Shown here one piece after another: positions 37,813 to 49,656 of a DNA stretch of 64,000 nt. Both the position numbers and the translations under genes were made by a program. The first letter of the stretch is position 1; each line of letters begins with the position of its first letter. The stretch is taken from assembly GCA_963700395.1 (NCBI GenBank), contig CAVOXI010000001.1:558001-622000 (forward strand), given 5' to 3'. This DNA is from Prado023 sp963700395 (GTDB taxonomy: Bacteria; Actinomycetota; Actinomycetes; S36-B12; CAIYMF01). The notes under the pieces are model-generated. The model was given only the letters and a program-made list of their open reading frames with translations, was not told the DNA's origin and did not search any database.

Positions 37813-40270
37813 ATGGCCCGTCGCACGCCGCCGCCCAGCGAACCCGTCGTCGACCAGATCGTCGACATCGACATCACCACCGAGATGCGGGGATCGTTCC
37901 TCGAGTACGCCTACTCGGTGATCTACTCCCGCGCCCTGCCCGATGCGCGCGACGGCCTCAAGCCGGTCCAGCGGCGGATCCTCTACACCATGAACGAGAT
38001 GGGCCTGCGCCCCGAACGCGGGCACGTCAAGAGTGCGCGCGTCGTCGGCGAGGTCATGGGCAAGCTGCACCCGCACGGCGATGCCGCGATCTACGACGCC
38101 CTGGTCCGGATGGCCCAGTCGTTCTCGCTGCGGATGCCACTGGTCGATGGCCACGGCAACTTCGGCTCGCTCGATGACGGCCCCGCCGCCTACCGGTACA
38201 CGGAGTGCCGGATGGACCCGGCGGCCATGCCCATGGTGGCGGGCCTCGACGAGGAGGTGGTCGACTTCGCGCCCAACTACGACGGGCGCGAGCTCGAGCC
38301 GGTCGTGCTGCCGGCGGCCTACCCCAACCTGCTCGTGAACGGAGCCTCGGGCATCGCCGTGGGGATGGCCACGAACATGGCCCCGCACAACCTCGGCGAG
38401 GTGATCGCCGCCGCCCGGCACCTGCTGGCCCATCCGCAGGCCACGACCGATGACCTGATGCGCTTCGTCCCCGGACCCGACCTCCCCACAGGTGGCCGGA
38501 TCGTCGGCCTCGACGGCGTCCGCGACGCCTACCTCACCGGACGGGGGACCTTCCGGATGCGGGCGACGGCCAAGGTGGAGCAGATCACCGCCCGCCGCGC
38601 CGGCCTGGTCATCACCGAGCTGCCGTGGAACGTCGGGCCGGAGAAGGTCATCGAGAGGATCCGCGAGCTCTACAACGCCAAGAAGATCACTGGCATCGCC
38701 GACGTGACCGACCTGACCGACGGTGAGAAGGGCCTGCACCTGGTCATCGAGCTCAAGGCCGGATTCGTCCCCGAGGCGGTCCTCGACCAGCTGTACCGGC
38801 TCACCCCGCTGGAGGAGTCCTTCGGCATCAACAACGTCACGCTCGTCGACGGCCAGCCCCAGACCCTGGGGCTCAAGCGACTGCTGGAGGTCTACCTGGC
38901 CCACCGGCTGGAGGTCGTCCGCCGGCGCAGCCAGTTCCGGCGGACGAGGGCCGCGGACCGGATGCACCTTGTGGACGGCCTGCTGGTCGCCATCCTCGAC
39001 ATCGACGAGGTCATCGCCGTGATCCGGTCCAGCGACGACACCGCCGCAGCCCGCGCGCGCCTGATGAGCGTGTTCGACCTGTCCGAGGTCCAGGCCAACT
39101 ACATCCTCGAGATGCCGCTGCGTCGCCTCACGAAGTTCAGCCGGATCGAGCTCGAGTCCGAGCGCGACGACCTGAACCGCGCGATCGCCGAGCTCGACCG
39201 CCTGCTCAACGACCCGGGGGCCCTGAGCGACCTGGTGTCCTCGGAGCTCGCCGAGGTCGCCGCCGCCCACGCCACGCCGCGGCGCACGGTCCTTCTCGAG
39301 GGCCCTGCTCCGATCCGGGGCGCGGCGGCCGCTGCAGCACCGTTGGAGCTCTCGGACGACCCCTGTGAGGTGCTGCTCTCCAGCACCGGGCTGATCGCGC
39401 GCCGAGCCCTCCCCGAGTCCGGCGGCGCGGACGGTCCCCCGGCCTCGGGCCCGCGAGGCACGCACGATGTGGTGATCGCCCGCGCCAGCGCCACGGTCCG
39501 GGGCCACGTCGGAGTGGTCACCTCGACCGGCCGGGTGGTCCGTGCACACGTCCTGGACCTGCCCAGCCTGCCGGACACGGCCGGCCCGGTGAGCCTGGCA
39601 GGTGGGGCCCCGCTCGGGGCGTTCCTGACCCTCGAGCGCAACGAGTCCGTGGTCGGCCTGGCCAGCCTGCTGCCCGGCGCCCCAACTCTCGCGCTGGCCA
39701 CGGCGTCCGGGGTCATCAAGCGGGTCGCCGACGAGCCGGCACCGAACCGTGACTCGTGGGAGGTGATCAGGCTGGCCGACCGTGACGTCGTGGTCGGGGC
39801 CCTGCCCGTGGCCGATGACGACGAGATCGTCCTCTTGGCCGACGACGCGCAGCTCCTGAGGTTCCCGGCGTCGTCGGTCCGGCCTCAGGGCCGCGCCGCT
39901 GGTGGCATGGCCGGGATCAAGCTGGCCGGCGGCGCGCAGGTGATCGCCCTCGGCGTCTGGAGCCCCGGCAGCGCGGGGGTCGTCGTGACACTGGCGTCGG
40001 ACTCCGCCGCCCTGCTGGACGCCGGCGGCTCGTGGAAGGTCACGCACGGCGAGGTGTTCCCCGGCAAGGGCCGGGCCACCGGCGGCGTCCGCGCGCACAG
40101 GTTCCTCAAGGGTGAGGATGTGCTCAGCCGCGGATGGATCACCACCCTGCCGGCAGTGGCCGCCAGCGCCAGCGGCGAGCCGATCGACCTGCCCGAGCCC
40201 GACAACCGCCGGGACGGGTCGGGGATCCCGTGCCCGCTCGGTGCCGGCGTCGGTGGCGGCGCGGGTGTGA
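37813..40270 (+). CDS. parC: DNA topoisomerase IV / gyrase A-like subunit, stop probably lost by an indel near 40262
   Basis: About 818 residues of type IIA topoisomerase subunit A: ALPDARDGLKPVQRRILYTM, KLHPHGDAAIYDALVRMAQ, and catalytic Tyr in AAYRYTECRM, followed by a coiled-coil tower and a six-bladed C-terminal domain (VVTSTGRVVRAHVLD). ATG 37813 has AAGGAG upstream. In the sequence as given the frame continues without a stop into the next gene. If one CG is added to the GCGCG at about 40262 the frame ends at TGA 40270, overlapping the next gene's GTG by 4 bases. A real fusion is the less likely alternative. Confidence 0.9.
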
Positions 40271-41236
40271 GCGGCCCCTGGGCGTCGGGAGGGGACGACG
40301 CCGGGCCCGGCGGGCCCCGATGCAGTGAGGTCTCCCGAGCCTCCGGTGAGCCGATGGCCGGGACCGCACCGCGGGCCGACGTCTGGGTCGCCGTTGAGCA
40401 CGTCCCCGGCTGGGGCGACGCGGACCTGGCCCGCAGCGAGCACGGGGTCCGGGTCGTGATGGCACGCGGCCGACGGGATGATCCCGACGCCGCGGACTCC
40501 CCACTGCCGCAGCCCGCCGGTGTCGCCGCACCGCGGCTGCTGCCTGGATCCGGCGTCGCTTCCGACTCCTCGCCGATCGGGAGTCGCGGGGTCAGGGTGT
40601 GGGTCGCTTACGCCAACGGCACGCCCACGCTGCGGGTCGGGCGGACGGCCCGCCCGGAGGACGTGGGCGGGTGGGACCTGTCGGACATCGCGGCCGGATC
40701 GATGCGCGAGTGGGGCCGAGCTGACCCCGACCCGCTCCTGCTGGTGTGCGCCAATGGTCGCCGCGACCGCTGCTGCGGGCACGACGGTGGTCGCCTCGCC
40801 GATGCGCTGTGGCGCGGCCCCCATCGCGATCGGGTCCTGACCTGCACGCACCTCGGCGGTCACCGGTTCGCCCCAACGGCCCTGCTCCTGCCCTTCGGCC
40901 ACCTGCACGGCAGGCTCGACGAGGCGGCCGCCGCCGGCCTCGTCTCACAGGCGCGGGTCGGGAGGATGCCCGCCTCGCGGCTGCGTGGGTCCAGCACGCT
41001 CGTCGAACCCGCGCAGGTCGCGGAGGCACATGTGCGGGTCGCTCACGGGCTACGACGGCCTCGCGCCGCTGCGGGTGGAGTTGCTGGGCTCCGACGATCC
41101 GGACCGGACCCGCGCCGAGGTCCACGTCCCCCCCTCCCTGACGTACTCCGTGGACCTGCGGCGCACGACCCTCGACGTGCAGCCGTCCTGCGGCCGCCCT
41201 CCCGCCCCCGACCGCCGCTGGATCGTCGACCACTGA
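40267..41236 (+). CDS. sucrase/ferredoxin-like (thioredoxin-like [2Fe-2S]) family protein, frame change near 41040
   Basis: About 322 residues of the Suc_Fer-like family. The N terminus RCSEVSRASGEPMAGTAP and WVAVEHVPGWG, the cysteine-rich CANGRRDRCCGHDGG and the His-containing TCTHLGGHRFAP are its hallmarks; the two motifs supply Cys and His ligands for a ferredoxin-like [2Fe-2S] cluster. The role is unknown. Start GTG 40267 is within the ParC open frame as written. After AQVAEAHVR the frame changes near 41040 (one extra G or one lost CG) and the protein continues SLTGYDGLAPLRVELL to TGA 41236. The larger open frame running to 41283 reads an unnatural Arg/Pro-rich tail. Confidence 0.78.
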
Positions 41237-41527
41237 GCGCCGCCCACCGCCCGCCCCCGGCCGGCCGCGGTGGTGGCTGGTGAACCCTCGGACGTCCCCT
41301 CCCCCCGCGTGGTCCGCTTTCGCGCGGCCCGATCCCGGCACCTGTCCGTCGTGGCGAGCACCGAACCGTCGGAGAAGCGGACCGATCTGGCGGGACGGCC
41401 CGTCCTTCTCATCGAAGGGCGTCGAGGGGGCGTTGGTCCACCGCGGCGGCTGGCGTGACTCCACCGCATGGGTGGTCGTCGGAGCGGCTCTCCCTCCAGG
41501 AGCCGCGTGGGGGGCAGAATGCGGGGC
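41237..41527. other. 291-base intergenic stretch without a supported gene
   Basis: Lies between the Suc_Fer-like gene and an SDR gene. A short open frame from GTG 41270 shows some GC-third-position bias for about 45 codons, then loses it; no family is recognizable. No hairpin of note and no repeat was seen. It probably contains the SDR promoter near its right end. Confidence 0.4.
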
Positions 41528-42310
41528 ATGGATCTGGGACTTGATGGTCGGACGTTCCTGCTCACCGGTGCCTCGCGGGGCCTGGGCCTGGCTGCCGCTG
41601 AGGTGCTGGTGGCCGAGGGTTCCACCGTGGTGCTCGCCGCCCGGGACGACAAGGAGCTCGCCAACGCACTTGATCGCCTCGGCCGGGCCAACGCCGTGGG
41701 GATCTCCGCCGACATCGCCGATCCCGACACGGCCGAGCGGCTGGTGGCTGGGACGATCGGTCGGTTCGGGCGTCTCGACGGCGCCCTGATCAGCGTCGGC
41801 GGGCCAGCCACGGGCACGCCCATGACCGTGACCGACGACCAGTGGCGGGCCTCGTTCGAGTCGGTCCACCTCGGTGCGGTCCGGATGATGCGCGCCGTCG
41901 CCTCCGCGGCCACAGTCGACCCCGACGCCCCGATCGGCTCAGGGGCCTCGCTGCTGGCGGTCCTCTCGACGTCGGCGAAGTCCCCCATCCAGGGCCTCAG
42001 CGTCAGCAACGGCCTGCGGCCGGGCCTCGCGATGCTCGTCAAGGACTTCGCCGACGAGCTGGGTCCCCGGGGCATCCGCGTCAACGGCGTGCTTCCGGGC
42101 AGGATCGCGACCGATCGCACGATTGCCCTGGATGCCACCAGGGGCAACGCGCAGGCGGCCCGACGACGTAACGAGGCCGCGATCCCCCTGGGCCGCTACG
42201 GCGATCCGGAGGAGTTCGGTCGGCTGGCAGCGTTCCTGCTCAGCCCAGCGTCCTCCTACATCACCGGCAGCCTCATCCCCATCGACGGCGGGTCCCTGCG
42301 CGCCCTGTGA
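41528..42310 (+). CDS. atypical short-chain dehydrogenase/reductase
   Basis: A 260-residue classical-size SDR. The cofactor site is LLTGASRGLGLAAAEVL, and GALISVGGP replaces the usual NNAG motif. The active-site region reads LSTSAKSPIQGLSVSN then GLRPGLAMLVKDFADELG: the Ser and a Lys are present but the catalytic Tyr position holds Asn or Ser. The C terminus is standard (LSPASSYITGSLIPIDGG). Members of this subgroup are often annotated FabG-like; the activity is unsure. ATG 41528 is taken, with ATG 41519 three codons upstream possible. Confidence 0.85.
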   Translation: MDLGLDGRTFLLTGASRGLGLAAAEVLVAEGSTVVLAARDDKELANALDRLGRANAVGISADIADPDTAERLVAGTIGRFGRLDGALISVGGPATGTPMTVTDDQWRASFESVHLGAVRMMRAVASAATVDPDAPIGSGASLLAVLSTSAKSPIQGLSVSNGLRPGLAMLVKDFADELGPRGIRVNGVLPGRIATDRTIALDATRGNAQAARRRNEAAIPLGRYGDPEEFGRLAAFLLSPASSYITGSLIPIDGGSLRAL

Positions 42311-42387
42311 CGCGCGGGGGTGATCCCTCGGGCGGTCACGTGGGCGCGGACGCGCGGAGCGGCGGCCCGGCTCCGTCGTGAGGGCGA

Positions 42388-42621
42388 TCAGCGGGTGCCG
42401 AACACGACCTGCACACGCGGGGACTTCGCCGCGTGGATGGGGATCCATCCCGGTGACACCGACCCGTGGTGGAGCGTCGTCGCCGCCGACCCGGGCGGGC
42501 TGTCCTGCACGCCGCACCGGCCGGCCGCATCGAGGAGCCCGGTTGCGTCCAGCCGTTCCATGAGGTCATGGGCACCCAGGCGGAACGCGATGACGTCGGT
42601 CGAGGACACCCTGACAGGCAC
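42388..42621 (-). CDS. short protein resembling the start of a winged-helix DNA-binding (AlkZ-like) protein
   Basis: A 77-residue frame with good GC third-position bias. RVSSTDVIAFRLGAHDLMERL resembles the N terminus of actinobacterial winged-helix DNA-binding (AlkZ/DUF1006-like) proteins, normally about 350-400 residues, so this may be a remnant. The second half (SPGWIPIHAAKSPRVQVVFG) is not recognized. GTG 42621, weak ribosome site. It follows arfB by 20 bases on the same strand. Confidence 0.4.
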   Translation of the reverse strand: MPVRVSSTDVIAFRLGAHDLMERLDATGLLDAAGRCGVQDSPPGSAATTLHHGSVSPGWIPIHAAKSPRVQVVFGTR

Positions 42622-42641
42622 CGCAACAACCTACCTCCGGC

Positions 42642-43071
42642 CTACTCCCTCCCATCGTCGCGGCGCAGGCGCTTGACCTCCCCGCGGCGCTTCTTCTGGC
42701 CGATGCGCCTGTCCACAGATCCGCGGGTCGGCCTGGTCGGGCGTCGTGGCTTCGGTGGTGGCGCGATGGCGTCGCCGAGGACTGCCGCCATGCGGCGTTG
42801 CGCCTCCTGCCTGTTCTGCAGCTGGGACCGCTGCTCGGAGGCGGTGATGGACAGCACGCCGTCCGACAGCCGCCCCGCCAGTCGGGCCAACGCCCTGGCG
42901 CGCTGCGTGACGCTCAGCGATGGCGAGGCTGCCACGTCGAACAGCAGCTCGACCCGGGAGTCAGTGGTGTTCACGCCCTGCCCGCCCGGGACCTGAGGAC
43001 CGGGAGAACCGCCATGCCAGCTCCGACTCGGGGATCACGACGCCACCCCGGATCCTCAGGGGGCCGGGCAC
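42642..43071 (-). CDS. arfB: peptidyl-tRNA hydrolase ArfB (release-factor-1-like), frame broken near 42988
   Basis: A small class I release-factor homologue that rescues stalled ribosomes by hydrolysing peptidyl-tRNA. The N-terminal part IRGGVVIPESELAWRFSRSSGPG and the continuation QGVNTTDSRVELLFDVA are in different frames. Removing one G from the CCCGGG run near 42988 rebuilds SSGPGGQGVN with the catalytic GGQ. The basic C-terminal tail (RRIGQKKRRGEVKRLRRDD) that binds the mRNA entry channel is present. GTG 43071 has GAGGGGG upstream. About 142 residues in all. It lies 48 bases downstream of the ABC exporter gene. Confidence 0.88.
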
Positions 43072-43118
43072 CCGGTCCCCCTCACGTGCCGTCCAGGTAC
43101 GAGGCTCATCTGGGCGGC

Positions 43119-45030
43119 TCAGGAGTAGGCAAGGTCGGCGTCGTCGGACTCGACGTCGCCACCGAACTGCGTGCGTGACAGGTCCGCGTACAGGCCGCCT
43201 GCAGCCAGGAGCTCGTCGTGGGTCCCGCGCTGGACCACCCGGCCCACCGTCGATCACGAGGATCTGGTCCGCCGCCCGGATCGTGGACAGCCGGTGGGCC
43301 ACCACGAGGGACGTCCGACCAGCAAGGGCGGTGGCCAGGGCCCGCTGGACCGCCGCCTCGCTCTCGGAGTCCAGGTGGGCTGTGGCCTCGTCGAGGACGA
43401 CGACGTTCGGCGACTTCAGCAGGAGGCGGGCGATGGCCAACCGCTGCTTCTCCCCACCCGACAGTCGGTACCCGCGCTCCCCGACCACCGTGTCCAGGCC
43501 GTCGGGCAGGGAGGCCAGCAGGTCCCCGATCTGCGCATCGCGGCACGCCTCGACGAGCTGCTCGTCGGTGGCCCCGGGCCGCGCGTACAGCAGGTTGCCC
43601 CGGATCGAGTCGTGGAACATGTGCGAGTCCTGGGTCACCACGCCGATGGCGTCCGAGAGGCTGGCCAGGGTCGCATCGCGGACATCGACCCCGCCCACCA
43701 CGACCGCACCCGAGGAGACGTCGTAGAGCCGCGTCACGAGGCTGGTGATCGTCGACTTCCCGGCGCCCGACGGCCCGACCAGGGCGTACATCCTCCCCGG
43801 TTCGATCCGGAAGCTCACGCCGGTCAGGACCGGCTCGCCGCGTCCCCGGGAGTCGGGCCGCGCCACGGACTCGAGGGAGGCCAGCGACACCTCGTCAGCG
43901 CCGGGATAGGTGAAGTGCACGTCGCGCAGCTCCACCGCCGTCGGGCCGTCGGGGATGTCGACGGCGTCGGGCGCCTCGGAGACCAGCGGTTGGAGGTCCA
44001 GCACCTCGAACACGCGCTCGAAGGACACCAGCGCCGTCATGACGTCCACGCGGACGTTGCTCAGGGCGGTCAGCGGCCCGTAGAGCCGAGCCAGCAGCGC
44101 GGTGATCGCCAGCAGGGTCCCGATCGTGATCGTCCCGTTGATGACCAGGTGCCCACCGACGCCGTAGGCGATCGCCGTGGCCACGGAGGCCACCAGGGTC
44201 AGCGCCGTGAAGAAGTACCGGTTCGACATCGCGATCTCCACGCCGATGTCGCGCACCCGGCTGGCCTTGGCGGCGAACGTCGACGCCTCCTCCTCCGGTC
44301 GGCCGAACAGCTTCACGAGGAGGGCACCGGACACGTTGAACCGCTCGGTCATCATCGAGCTCATGTCGGCGTTGAGCTGCATCTGCTCCCGGGTCTGGGC
44401 CTGCAGGCGGCGTCCCATGTAGCGGGCGGGGATCAGGAAGAGGGGCAGGAGGATCAGGCTGATCACCGTGATCGGCCACGAGAGCGCGAACATCGCGACC
44501 AGGATCACCGTCAGCGTGATCACGTTGCCCACGACCCCGCCGAGCGTGGAGGTGAACGCCTGTTGCGCCCCGATGACATCGGAGTTCAGCCGTGAGATCA
44601 GCGCACCGGTCTGGGTGCGGGTGAAGAACGCAAGCGGCTGGCTCTCCACGTGCCGGAACACCCGCGTGCGCAGGTCGAAGATCAGGCCCTCGCCGATGCG
44701 CGAGGAGTACCAGCGGCTCACCAGCCCGACTGTGGCATCCACCAGGGCCAGGACGAGCACGAGGACCGCGCAGACGGTGACCACGGTCGGGTTGCCGGCG
44801 GTCACCCCGTCGTCGATCAGCCGCCGGAACAGCAGCGGCTGCGCCACGACGAGCAGCGACGAGAACACGAGGGTCACGAGGAACCACGTGATCTCGCGCT
44901 TGTAGGGCCGCGCGAACCCAAGGATCCGCGTGACGGTGCCCCTGGTGATCGACTGGTCGGCGACGGAGCGATCCCGCGTGAACGACCTGTAGGTCTGCCA
45001 GGGACCACCGCCCCCCATCGACATCGACAT
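43119..45030 (-). CDS. ABC exporter (fused membrane and ATPase), frame broken near 43243
   Basis: About 636 residues: six membrane helices (about 50-330) and an ATPase domain with Walker A LVGPSGAGKST, the signature LSGGEKQRLAIAR and Walker B VVVLDEATAHLD. This is a type IV half-transporter of the lipid/multidrug exporter group; the substrate is unknown. Near the end the frame changes after ILVIDGG. Removing one C from GGGCCGGG restores VVQRGTHDELLAAGGLYADL and ends at TGA 43119. ATG 45030 follows GGAGG. Confidence 0.9.
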
Positions 45031-45113
45031 CTCCAACCTCCGAGTCCGCAACACCGCTGGAGGGCAGGATGTTCCCCCGTCCGGATGGTCAGTCGTGTCC
45101 AGTCAGGGCGGGC

Positions 45114-45136
45114 AGGGGCGCCCGGCGCCAGCCCCT
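45114..45136 (-). terminator. hairpin after the enoyl-CoA hydratase gene
   Basis: Stem AGGGGC/GCCCCT, 23 bases overall, with an 11-base GC-rich loop that can extend the stem imperfectly. It lies 5 bases past the stop of the enoyl-CoA hydratase gene and upstream of the ABC exporter. Confidence 0.4.
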
Positions 45137-45140
45137 CCGG

Positions 45141-45935
45141 TCAGCGACCGGCGAACACCGCAGCGAGCTCACGGATCCGGACGCCCTGAGCGGCCCGCTC
45201 GGCGGCCAGCTGGGCGTCGTGCGCGGGCCCGAAACCACCCGGGTGCATCGCATCGCGCAGCAGCGCCTTCGTGCCCGACACCGCACCGGGCATCGCGCTG
45301 GCACACCCCAGCGCCACCTGCCGTGCAGCAGCGTCCAGCTCTGCTCGGGGTACGGCCTTGAGCGCCAGGCCGATCCGGACCGCCTCCTCGGCGTGGACCC
45401 AGCGCCCGCTCACGACCAGCTCGAGCGCCCGCGAGTACCCGACGGCCTCAACCAGGGGCAGCGTGCCTCCGAGGTCCGGCACGAGCCCGAGGCTCGGCTC
45501 CTTCATCGAGAGCTGGACGTCATCGGCGACGACCATCACATCGCAGCCCAGTGCGAGCTGGAAGCCCGCGCCGACGGCGTGCCCGCCCACGGCGGCGACC
45601 GTCACCACGGGACTGCGCCGCCACCACGAGAACGCCTGCTGGTACACCGCGATCTGCGCCTCGAGCTCCGCGGGCGCCATCGTCGCGAAGGCCAGCAACG
45701 AACCCTCACCGGGGATGCCCTCCGGACTGAGCATCCGACGGTCCAGGCCCGCCGAGAACGACGGACCCTCGGCGCACAGCACCACCGCCCGTACCGCGGG
45801 GTCGAGGTTCTCGCCGATCGCGGCCAGCTCCCGCCACAGGGCGGGGCCCTGCGCGTTACGGCTCTCGGGGCGGTTCAGCCGCACCGTGAGGATTCCGTCG
45901 GTCAGGTCCTGGGCCAGGGCGCTCGCATCAGTCAT
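45141..45935 (-). CDS. enoyl-CoA hydratase/isomerase family protein
   Basis: A 264-residue crotonase-fold protein. CAEGPSFSAGLDRRML supplies the first oxyanion-hole segment, and VAAVGGHAVGAGFQLALGCD the second. Position after GL in the loop is Asp, as in several hydratase-like members, while the second acidic residue lies in SMKEPSLGLVPDLGG. It probably acts on a CoA thioester in fatty acid breakdown; specificity is unknown. ATG 45935 was chosen because the longer frame runs back through the HTH gene. Transcribed with the HTH and possibly ABC-F genes. Confidence 0.9.
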   Translation of the reverse strand: MTDASALAQDLTDGILTVRLNRPESRNAQGPALWRELAAIGENLDPAVRAVVLCAEGPSFSAGLDRRMLSPEGIPGEGSLLAFATMAPAELEAQIAVYQQAFSWWRRSPVVTVAAVGGHAVGAGFQLALGCDVMVVADDVQLSMKEPSLGLVPDLGGTLPLVEAVGYSRALELVVSGRWVHAEEAVRIGLALKAVPRAELDAAARQVALGCASAMPGAVSGTKALLRDAMHPGGFGPAHDAQLAAERAAQGVRIRELAAVFAGR

Positions 45936-45943
45936 GCGAGCAG

Positions 45944-46168
45944 TCAACCAGCAGCCAACCTCGAGGTCCGATCCCGGGTGGCCCCTCCACGCCCGCGCAG
46001 GGGAACCCCTGCGTCGGTCAGCACCCTGTGGATGAACCCGTAGGACCGTCCGGTGTCGCTCGCAAGCTCGCGGATGCTCGCTCCCGCGCGGTACTTGCCC
46101 TCCAGGGTTCGGGCGAGCTCCGCACGCTGCTCCCCCGTCACCCGCGCTGCGCGCGGCCTGCTCGTCAT
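45944..46168 (-). CDS. small helix-turn-helix DNA-binding protein
   Basis: A 74-residue protein: basic N terminus, ELARTLEGKYRAGASIREL, then a HTH centred on ASDTGRSYGFIHRVLTDAGV and a Gly/Arg C-terminal tail. It is a conserved small actinobacterial regulator usually found between an enoyl-CoA hydratase and ABC-F gene. Its targets are unknown. ATG 46168; 8 bases separate its stop from the enoyl-CoA hydratase start. Confidence 0.87.
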   Translation of the reverse strand: MTSRPRAARVTGEQRAELARTLEGKYRAGASIRELASDTGRSYGFIHRVLTDAGVPLRGRGGATRDRTSRLAAG

Positions 46169-46292
46169 GATTCCCCCTCCGTCTGGCCGGCGCCCTGGCC
46201 GACTGTGACTGCTGGGACACTATGGAGCTTCCCGTTCAAGATCGCATCCCGAGGGCCGTCGGCGGCGCACGGCACCGCAATTGCGTGACCGG

Positions 46293-47891
<1,599 letters not shown>

Positions 47892-48007
47892 TGCCTGAGT
47901 TTACCCGGCCCACGCGGATCGCCCGGCCGCCCGTTCAGGGGGCTGACGCCGCCGAAGCGGTGGGGTCCATACTCCCTGTCACAGGACCAGGCCTGAGGAG
48001 GTGGGGC

Positions 48008-48958
48008 ATGCAGTTCGACGACGACCGCGTGGACACCAGCAGGGTGGACGACCTGCGCGACGGCAACTCCGGTCGGGGCGCCGGTGGGATGGGCGGCATG
48101 GGGGCCTGGGCGGCGCGGCAACAGCCGGGATCCTCTCGATGCTCCTGCGTGGCAAGGGTGGCAGGGGGACGCTGCTCCTGCTGCTGGTCGTGGGCGGCTT
48201 CATGGTCTTCTCGCAGATGGGTGGCGCGGGCTCGCAGCAGGCCGTGGAGGGCTCGGGCGGCGTGACCGCTGCGCAGGGCACCGCCCAGGACCTCGCAACC
48301 CGCTGCAACCAGGCCGGGGCCATCCAGGCCTACCCCGACTGCCTGCTCACGAAGGCCTTCAACGAGACCGACGAGGTGTGGTCCGCGGAGTTCGCCCGCC
48401 TCGGCCAGGAGTACCGGTCCCCGCGGCTGACCTTCTTCGACGGCTCCGTGAACACCTCGTGCGGACCGGCCACGACCGAGGTCGGGCCCTTCTACTGCCC
48501 CGGTGACGAGAGGATCTACTTCGACCTCGGGTTCGCCAAGCAGCTCCAGCAGCTCGGCGTGGAGGGTGACTACGCGAACGTCTACATCATGGCCCACGAG
48601 TTCGGCCACCACCTGCAGAACATCTCGGGCATCGAGGAGCAGGTTCGCGCCATGCAGGCCCAGGACGCGTGCCAACGCCAACCAGTACGGCGTCAAGATG
48701 GAGCTGCAGGCCGACTGCATGGCCGGGGCCTGGGGCAGGATGGCCGACGACCGCGGCAACCTGACGATCACCAGGGCCGAGCTCACGCAGGCCATGAACG
48801 CGGCCTCGGCCGTGGGAGATGACCGGATCCAGGAGCAGTCGGGCGTGCGGGTCAACCCGGAGACGTGGACCCACGGGTCGGCCAAGCAGCGGGAGTCGTG
48901 GTACCTGGTCGGGTTCAACAGCGGGGACATCAACCGCTGCAGCACGTTCAGCCAGTAG
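48008..48958 (+). CDS. neutral zinc metallopeptidase (YpfJ family), frame broken near 48100 and 48668
   Basis: About 316 residues when joined. The start MQFDDDRVDTSRVDDLRDG and a Gly/Met-rich linker are followed by one membrane helix (LLLLLVVGGFMVFS) and an extracytoplasmic domain. The zinc site is HEFGHHLQ, the third-ligand region ELQADCMAGAWG. Frame breaks: near 48100 one G is missing from a G run; near 48668 restoring a CG gives QDARANANQYGVKMELQ. ATG 48008 follows GAGGTGGGGC. The substrate is unknown. Both breaks fit the pattern seen in other genes here. Confidence 0.88.
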
Positions 48959-48988
48959 CAGCCGAGCACCGGTCCGTTCGCCAGTCGG

Positions 48989-49546
48989 TCAGCCGACCGG
49001 TCGCAACCGCCGGCCACCAGGCTCCGCCTGCGACTCCTCCGGTCCTTCCGCAGCCTCGTCGGGGACGTCAGCGAGGAAGCCCTGCACGTCGGACCACACC
49101 GACCCGATCGCGATGCCGAACACGCCCTGGCCACCGCGGACGAGGTCCACCACCTCGTCGTCGCTGGTGCACTCGTAGACCGTCGTGCCGTCGCTCATGA
49201 GGGTGATCGCCGAGAGGTCGGCCGTCCCCCGGTCGCGCAGCGTGCTGACCGCGGCCCGGATGCTGGACAGCGACACCCCGGTCTCGAGCAGCCGCTTGAC
49301 GACCTGGAGCACGAGGATGTCGCGGAACGAGTACAGGCGGTTCGTTCCCGAGCCGTGCGCCGCCTGGACCGAGGGCACCACAAGGCCGGTCCGCGCCCAG
49401 TAGTCCAGCTGCCGGTAGGTGATGCGGGCCGCGCCGGCAGCGACCGGTCCGCGGTAGCCGCGCCCACTGCGGGGATCGGGCTCGGGGATGGCGAACAGCG
49501 CCTGCTGGGCGGGGTCCACCACCACGGGAAGGATCCGGTCGTCCAC
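48989..49546 (-). CDS. MerR-family transcriptional regulator
   Basis: A 185-residue protein. The MerR DNA-binding domain is ITYRQLDYWARTGLVVPSV through NRLYSFRDILVLQVVKRLL, and a conserved C-terminal part reads SDGTTVYECTSDDEVVDLV and GGQGVFGIAIG. This resembles the Rv1830-type regulators that in mycobacteria sit near garA; the effector is unknown. GTG 49546 is preceded by GGAGG. The upstream open frame to 49606 has no protein character. Convergent with the metallopeptidase gene. Confidence 0.9.
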   Translation of the reverse strand: MDDRILPVVVDPAQQALFAIPEPDPRSGRGYRGPVAAGAARITYRQLDYWARTGLVVPSVQAAHGSGTNRLYSFRDILVLQVVKRLLETGVSLSSIRAAVSTLRDRGTADLSAITLMSDGTTVYECTSDDEVVDLVRGGQGVFGIAIGSVWSDVQGFLADVPDEAAEGPEESQAEPGGRRLRPVG

Positions 49547-49656
49547 GGTCGCACCTCCACTCGAGGGCTCGCGCGGGGAAGTTCGCGAACTGGGGAGCAT
49601 CGACATTACGCCCCTCCCCCCGGCGCGTCACCCCGACACGCGCACGGGTGCTGACT

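Noticed and set aside
37714..40908. 1064-residue minus-strand open frame over parC
   Set aside because: Antisense shadow; composition is Arg/Gly/Asp/Val-rich and low in hydrophobic core patterns, while the plus strand encodes topoisomerase motifs.
40267..41283. A new ParC fusion protein
   Set aside because: The fusion can be explained by the same CG-loss pattern as other breaks, and a GTGA start/stop overlap sits at the joint.
41270..41458. 62-residue open frame between Suc_Fer-like and SDR genes
   Set aside because: Some coding bias at first but no family, no ribosome site and no continuing frame; not enough to call a gene.
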